Made by a program: the position numbers and the translations under genes
The notes under the pieces: model-generated
Database searches by the model: none
What the model was told of the DNA's origin: nothing
Seen by the model: only the letters and a program-made list of their open reading frames with translations
Shown here: in pieces, positions 4,368 through 6,933 of the stretch
Numbering within the stretch: the stretch's first letter is position 1
How the letters are laid out: the number at the start of each line of letters is the position of its first letter
Assembly: GCA_009702955.1 (NCBI GenBank)
Contig: WLHA01000056.1
Location: 1 to 6,933, forward strand
Reading direction: 5' to 3'
DNA: 6,933 bases
DNA from: Actinomycetota bacterium
GTDB lineage: Bacteria; Actinomycetota; Acidimicrobiia; IMCC26256

Positions 4368-6128
4368 CTACCACTCGATGCGAACTGGAATTACTCCCTG
4401 GGAAAGGGGCGCTATTCGAGCGAATGTATCGAGCGACATATCAATGATGCGACCACTTGCGAACGGACCGCGATCCCTAATTGTGCAGGTAGTACTTGCA
4501 CCCGAGTTCGTATTGATGATCCTCACTACAGTCCCGAACGGCAACGACTTGTGCGCACACGAAGAGGAGGTAAACGCGTAATGGGTTCCTTGCCCAGTCT
4601 CGCTGTGGCTATTCCCCTGGGCTGCTGGAGCTCCGGCCCCTGAGGAAGCGCTGCGCCTGACACTTCGAGTCCCAACGGCCACGATGCGAGCGACGGGGGC
4701 TACGACAACCTCGGTGCGGATCGCTTGGCGTGAAGCCTCGACCCCATCACGCAAGGCGACTCTGTAGACGATGCGATTCTGCCCATTTACTCCTGGACGT
4801 ATCACTCGCGTCGCCCCAACGTCTAGGGAGGAATCGCTCCTTCGCTCCTCGCCCGCAGGCACTGCAACAAGCACTGCTCGCTCACCCTGAGCCAGGCGAG
4901 TGACTCGGATTGTCAGGCCCTCAGCCATAACCGAACTAACCGGTGGAGTTACTTCGTCGTTCACGCCAAGCACTACCCCGCTAGCAAAAAGCGCCTCGCC
5001 AACGGTGAGCTGAGTAGTGGAGAGCGCTCTCGACGATCCGTCTGCCTGAACTGTGATTGAGTGCGGGGTACGAAGGGTCACGGCGGATCCAGCCGAGAGG
5101 CGCTTAGGAGCGGAGGTAACCACCGCGGCGCCCAAGGCAAGTTCTCTGCTTAGTGCCTCTGCCGATTTACGAGTTGTCTGAACTCTGCGAGTCGTTCCAT
5201 CGAAATCGAGAAGGACAGGGAAAGACCGGAGCACTCGAACATTGGTCTCACCTGTCAACGCAGCCGATGCGCTAGGTAGCACGCGATCGTGCTTACCGAG
5301 TTCGACATTCGCCGCAGCAAGCGCGTCTGAGACGTTGCGACCGCGTGTCTCGATTGTGCTCACTGCTCCATCTACAGATATCGCCACGTAGCGCACGGGT
5401 GGCGTCGCGCCGAAGATGCGGGCTCCCACAAGGGCAACCAAGAGCAATACCAACATAAAAGCCAAAGAACTAAAAGCATGGCGAATACGTAGGTGCCGTT
5501 TTGCAAGAGCTATGTCGGGGTCGGCGCTGCTCTCCAAGAGTGGAGTCGAGGCGTCTGCATCCTTCAGCGGATCCGACCTCAGAGCGATCCCTGGAGCGCT
5601 CTTTGGACCTTTACCTGGAGCACTTGCGACCTCAAATACCCGAGCCGGGGCGAAACCAACAAGCTCAGGGTTAGCGACCGCAAGGTCGAACTCCATTCCG
5701 GAGGTGGACCAAAAATCAGACTCGATCAGGTCCGATGCCTCAGCCAATGCAGCGAGCGCACTCGGACGCTCAAGCTCCATTAGATCGACCACGGCCGAGA
5801 ACTGCTGCTCAAGTGAATCTGCGCTCACCTCAGCCTGGACCAACGCATAGATCGCCTCACTCCGAGAGATCGCATCAGTCACATCGAGGATCGGGAGCCA
5901 AGCTCCAGGCTCTGGTGCCTCGACGCGCGCGGGTGATGGCCGAACAGATCGCAGGGCATAACGACGCGCCCGCGATTCGTGGTTGGTGGAGCCTGCTCGG
6001 GCACCCGCCCGAGTGGAGTTGTCGCCGATTGGTCGGCCCTTTCGAGAGCAGAGGCCCCAGCGAGTTGAAGGGGCCACCCCGCACCGGCCACGCGGCCAAT
6101 TAGGGGACACGTGACCGTACCGACCCAC
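4368..6128 (-). CDS. Membrane-anchored DUF348-G5 protein with C-terminal RlpA-like double-psi beta-barrel (RpfB-locus protein)
   Basis: This is probably a surface protein acting on or binding peptidoglycan. Numbering from the GTG at 6128 gives 586 residues. Residues 1 to about 80 are Arg/Pro-rich and look poorly coding. Residues 83-215 are an acidic, unrecognised cytoplasmic region. A basic stretch (KRHLRIRH) precedes a transmembrane helix at about 220-240. Three DUF348 repeats follow (about 247-286, 303-343, 357-396), then a G5 domain (about 412-488), a Ser/Ala/Gly linker, and a double-psi beta-barrel (513-586) with CAHKSLPFGT, RDRGPF and GRIIDMS. Cys524 and Cys548 could form a disulfide outside the cell. 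RpfB of Mycobacterium has the same DUF348-G5 front, and the same tatD/ksgA neighbours, but ends in a lysozyme-like domain; here an RlpA-like barrel replaces it. The start is uncertain. I give the whole open frame; in-frame alternatives are GTG at 6110, 6077 and 5882 and ATG at 5780 and 5696, none with a good ribosome binding site. I favour GTG 5882. Confidence 0.88.
   Translation of the reverse strand: MGRYGHVSPNWPRGRCGVAPSTRWGLCSRKGRPIGDNSTRAGARAGSTNHESRARRYALRSVRPSPARVEAPEPGAWLPILDVTDAISRSEAIYALVQAEVSADSLEQQFSAVVDLMELERPSALAALAEASDLIESDFWSTSGMEFDLAVANPELVGFAPARVFEVASAPGKGPKSAPGIALRSDPLKDADASTPLLESSADPDIALAKRHLRIRHAFSSLAFMLVLLLVALVGARIFGATPPVRYVAISVDGAVSTIETRGRNVSDALAAANVELGKHDRVLPSASAALTGETNVRVLRSFPVLLDFDGTTRRVQTTRKSAEALSRELALGAAVVTSAPKRLSAGSAVTLRTPHSITVQADGSSRALSTTQLTVGEALFASGVVLGVNDEVTPPVSSVMAEGLTIRVTRLAQGERAVLVAVPAGEERRSDSSLDVGATRVIRPGVNGQNRIVYRVALRDGVEASRQAIRTEVVVAPVARIVAVGTRSVRRSASSGAGAPAAQGNSHSETGQGTHYAFTSSSCAHKSLPFGTVVRIINTNSGASTTCTIRDRGPFASGRIIDMSLDTFARIAPLSQGVIPVRIEW
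5883..6107 (-). other. GC-rich hairpin-forming stretch: possible 5' leader RNA or N-terminal coding sequence of the DUF348/G5 gene
   Basis: This stretch can form several local hairpins on the minus strand. CTCGGGC/GCCCGAG has a four-base loop (about 6014-5997), GCCGA/TCGGC a four-base loop, and GGCCCC/GGGGCC an 11-base loop. Its translation in the downstream frame is rich in Arg, Pro, Gly and Trp with no recognisable domain. A promoter predicted at 6143-6114 would begin the RNA near its upstream edge. Together these suggest an untranslated leader of about 220 nt. The open frame with no stop is the argument against. I do not recognise a known riboswitch family. Confidence 0.35.
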
Positions 6129-6143
6129 GCCCTACAGGGTCAA
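6114..6143 (-). promoter_or_regulatory. Candidate promoter of the DUF348/G5-RlpA gene
   Basis: TTGACC (6143-6138, five of six matches to TTGACA) is separated by 18 bases from TACGGT (6119-6114, TAnnnT form). A start near 6107 is predicted, inside the maximal open frame. If it is used, the GTG starts at 6128 and 6110 would not be on the transcript, which argues for a downstream start codon. It gives this gene, and possibly ksgA and ispE, transcription independent of tatD. Confidence 0.4.
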
Positions 6144-6157
6144 TCTGTAATACAGAT
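6143..6157. promoter_or_regulatory. 15-bp palindrome, candidate operator
   Basis: ATCTGTAATACAGAT is a perfect inverted repeat of seven bases around one central base. It sits in an AT-rich patch directly upstream of, and touching, the candidate -35 of the DUF348/G5 gene. The size and symmetry suit a dimeric helix-turn-helix regulator. I do not recognise the motif as belonging to a named regulator. Confidence 0.4.
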
Positions 6158-6175
6158 AATGGGAAATTTTAGGCA

Positions 6176-6201
6176 GAGGCGCAGGTCCCGCCTCAGTTTT
6201 T
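6176..6201 (+). terminator. Hairpin with T-tract beside the tatD stop
   Basis: GAGGCG (6176-6181) pairs with CGCCTC (6189-6194) around seven bases, and on the plus strand is followed by AG and five Ts (6197-6201). Read that way it looks like an intrinsic terminator, but no plus-strand gene leads into it. It would stop antisense RNA from entering tatD. On the minus strand it is a hairpin about ten bases past the tatD stop without a clear U-tract, and could weakly attenuate read-through into the downstream genes. Confidence 0.3.
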
Positions 6202-6203
6202 CC

Positions 6204-6933
6204 TCAATGCCCAAGTAAGCGTTTTGTGGTTGCGGTCGTCACCGAAGCCACCTCTTCGACCTCTCGCCCCATCGCCGCGGCGAGTGCCGCTCCAACATAA
6301 GACACGTAGAGCGGTTCGTTTGGTCGACCGCGGTGAGGCACCGGCGCGAGGTAAGGCGCGTCGGTCTCGACGAGCGCGCGCTCAAGGGGAGTAATCGCAG
6401 CGGCGGCACGCAGGTCGTCCGCATTCTTAAAAGTAATGATCCCGCTAAAGGAGAGGTAGCAACCAAGGGCGAGGGCTCGCTCCGCTTCTTCCGGCCCACC
6501 GGTGAAGCAATGAAAGATTGTCCTCTCCGGGACACCCTCGGTCTCAAGCACCCGGAATGTGTCATCCCATGCGTCGCGGGAGTGAATCACAAGACTCTTC
6601 CCAAGGGATTTGGCGAGGGAGACCTGCCATCTAAATGCCTCCTCCTGCTCGGAGTGTGAGGAGTGCTCGTAGAAGAGGTCGAAGCCAGCCTCTCCAATCC
6701 CGACTACCTCAGCGTGGCGAGAGAGTTCATCGAGTTGCTCCAACTCCCTGCCGAGGTTCACCGCATCATGAGGGTGCAGCCCAACTGTTGCAGTTACATC
6801 GGAATGAGCCGTTGCAAGTGCAACACAGGCCTCAGAGGTAGCAAGGTCTGTACCAACGCAGACGAAGTGCTCGATACCTGCTGCACGTGCTCTCTCGAGC
6901 GCTACCTCTGCGCCCTCCTCAATGGAGAAGAGG
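6204..6933 (-). CDS. tatD: TatD family metal-dependent hydrolase (DNase), 5' end outside window
   Basis: TatD proteins are cytosolic TIM-barrel metallohydrolases with two divalent metals; characterised members are 3'-5' exonucleases or DNases linked to DNA repair. The frame is open from the window edge, giving 242 residues; the start codon and the N-terminal HxH metal motif (perhaps 15-20 residues) lie outside. Visible motifs are VGLHPHDA, GIGEAGFDLFY (with the metal-ligand Glu; family form GEIGLDYY), LVIHSRDAWDD, IFHCFTGG, LVETDAPYLAP (with the catalytic Asp) and GRPNEP. The protein ends TTKRLLGH with TGA at 6206-6204. An internal GTG at 6761 falls between VGLHPHDA and GEAGFD, so it is not the start. 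It is the first gene of the tatD-[RpfB-type]-ksgA-ispE order. About 75 bases separate it from the longest possible reading of the next gene, or about 320 if that gene starts at 5882. Confidence 0.95.
   Translation of the reverse strand, partial: LFSIEEGAEVALERARAAGIEHFVCVGTDLATSEACVALATAHSDVTATVGLHPHDAVNLGRELEQLDELSRHAEVVGIGEAGFDLFYEHSSHSEQEEAFRWQVSLAKSLGKSLVIHSRDAWDDTFRVLETEGVPERTIFHCFTGGPEEAERALALGCYLSFSGIITFKNADDLRAAAAITPLERALVETDAPYLAPVPHRGRPNEPLYVSYVGAALAAAMGREVEEVASVTTATTKRLLGH

Noticed and set aside
5883..6110. c-di-AMP (ydaO-yuaA) riboswitch, expected by analogy with rpf leaders of Actinomycetota
   Set aside because: The leader lacks the conserved GGUGAAUC and CCGAAUCCG/GACAGCUAACCUCG-like blocks that I know for this class. 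GC-rich hairpins alone do not support the call.
1..6933. Mobile element, phage, CRISPR array, toxin-antitoxin or defence system
   Set aside because: No transposase, integrase, regular spaced repeats or defence-type domains were seen. All sizeable genes are housekeeping or cell-wall genes in a syntenic order known from Actinomycetota.

Overview
The window is a housekeeping chromosomal segment, most likely from a member of the Actinomycetota with moderate GC content. The main evidence is gene order. The minus strand carries tatD, then a DUF348/G5 cell-wall protein where RpfB usually sits, then ksgA (rsmA) and ispE, and further on glmU and prs. This is the order I know from Mycobacterium and relatives. 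A 33-residue Actinomycetota-type bS22 ribosomal protein and a TAnnnT-style promoter with an apparently leaderless start fit the same group. I cannot name a genus. Acidimicrobiia or a similar early-branching class is only a guess.

Layout from right to left, the direction of transcription for all but one gene: tatD (6933-6204, its start lies outside the window); a roughly 300-nt region with a possible promoter, a 15-bp palindrome and GC-rich hairpins, part of which may instead be coding; a membrane-anchored DUF348-G5-RlpA-like protein (ends at 4368); ksgA (4291-3452); and ispE (3455-2580), which overlaps ksgA by ATGA. Next comes a small gene in the opposite direction, bS22 (2456-2557, plus strand), then tRNA-Gln(UUG) (2357-2287, minus). 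A 190-nt spacer follows with a hairpin, two perfect short tandem duplications and a candidate glmU promoter. Then come glmU (2078-654) and prs (652-1, its end lies outside the window), one base apart.

The genes cover cell-wall precursor and nucleotide supply (GlmU makes UDP-GlcNAc, Prs makes PRPP), isoprenoid precursors (IspE), ribosome maturation and structure (KsgA, bS22), translation (tRNA-Gln), a TatD-family metal-dependent hydrolase, and a surface protein probably acting on peptidoglycan.

I see no phage, transposon, CRISPR array or defence system. The most notable points are the RlpA-like double-psi beta-barrel where RpfB normally carries its lysozyme-like domain, the unusual cytoplasmic N-terminal region and possible long leader of that gene, the apparently leaderless bS22 gene, and the tandem repeats upstream of glmU.
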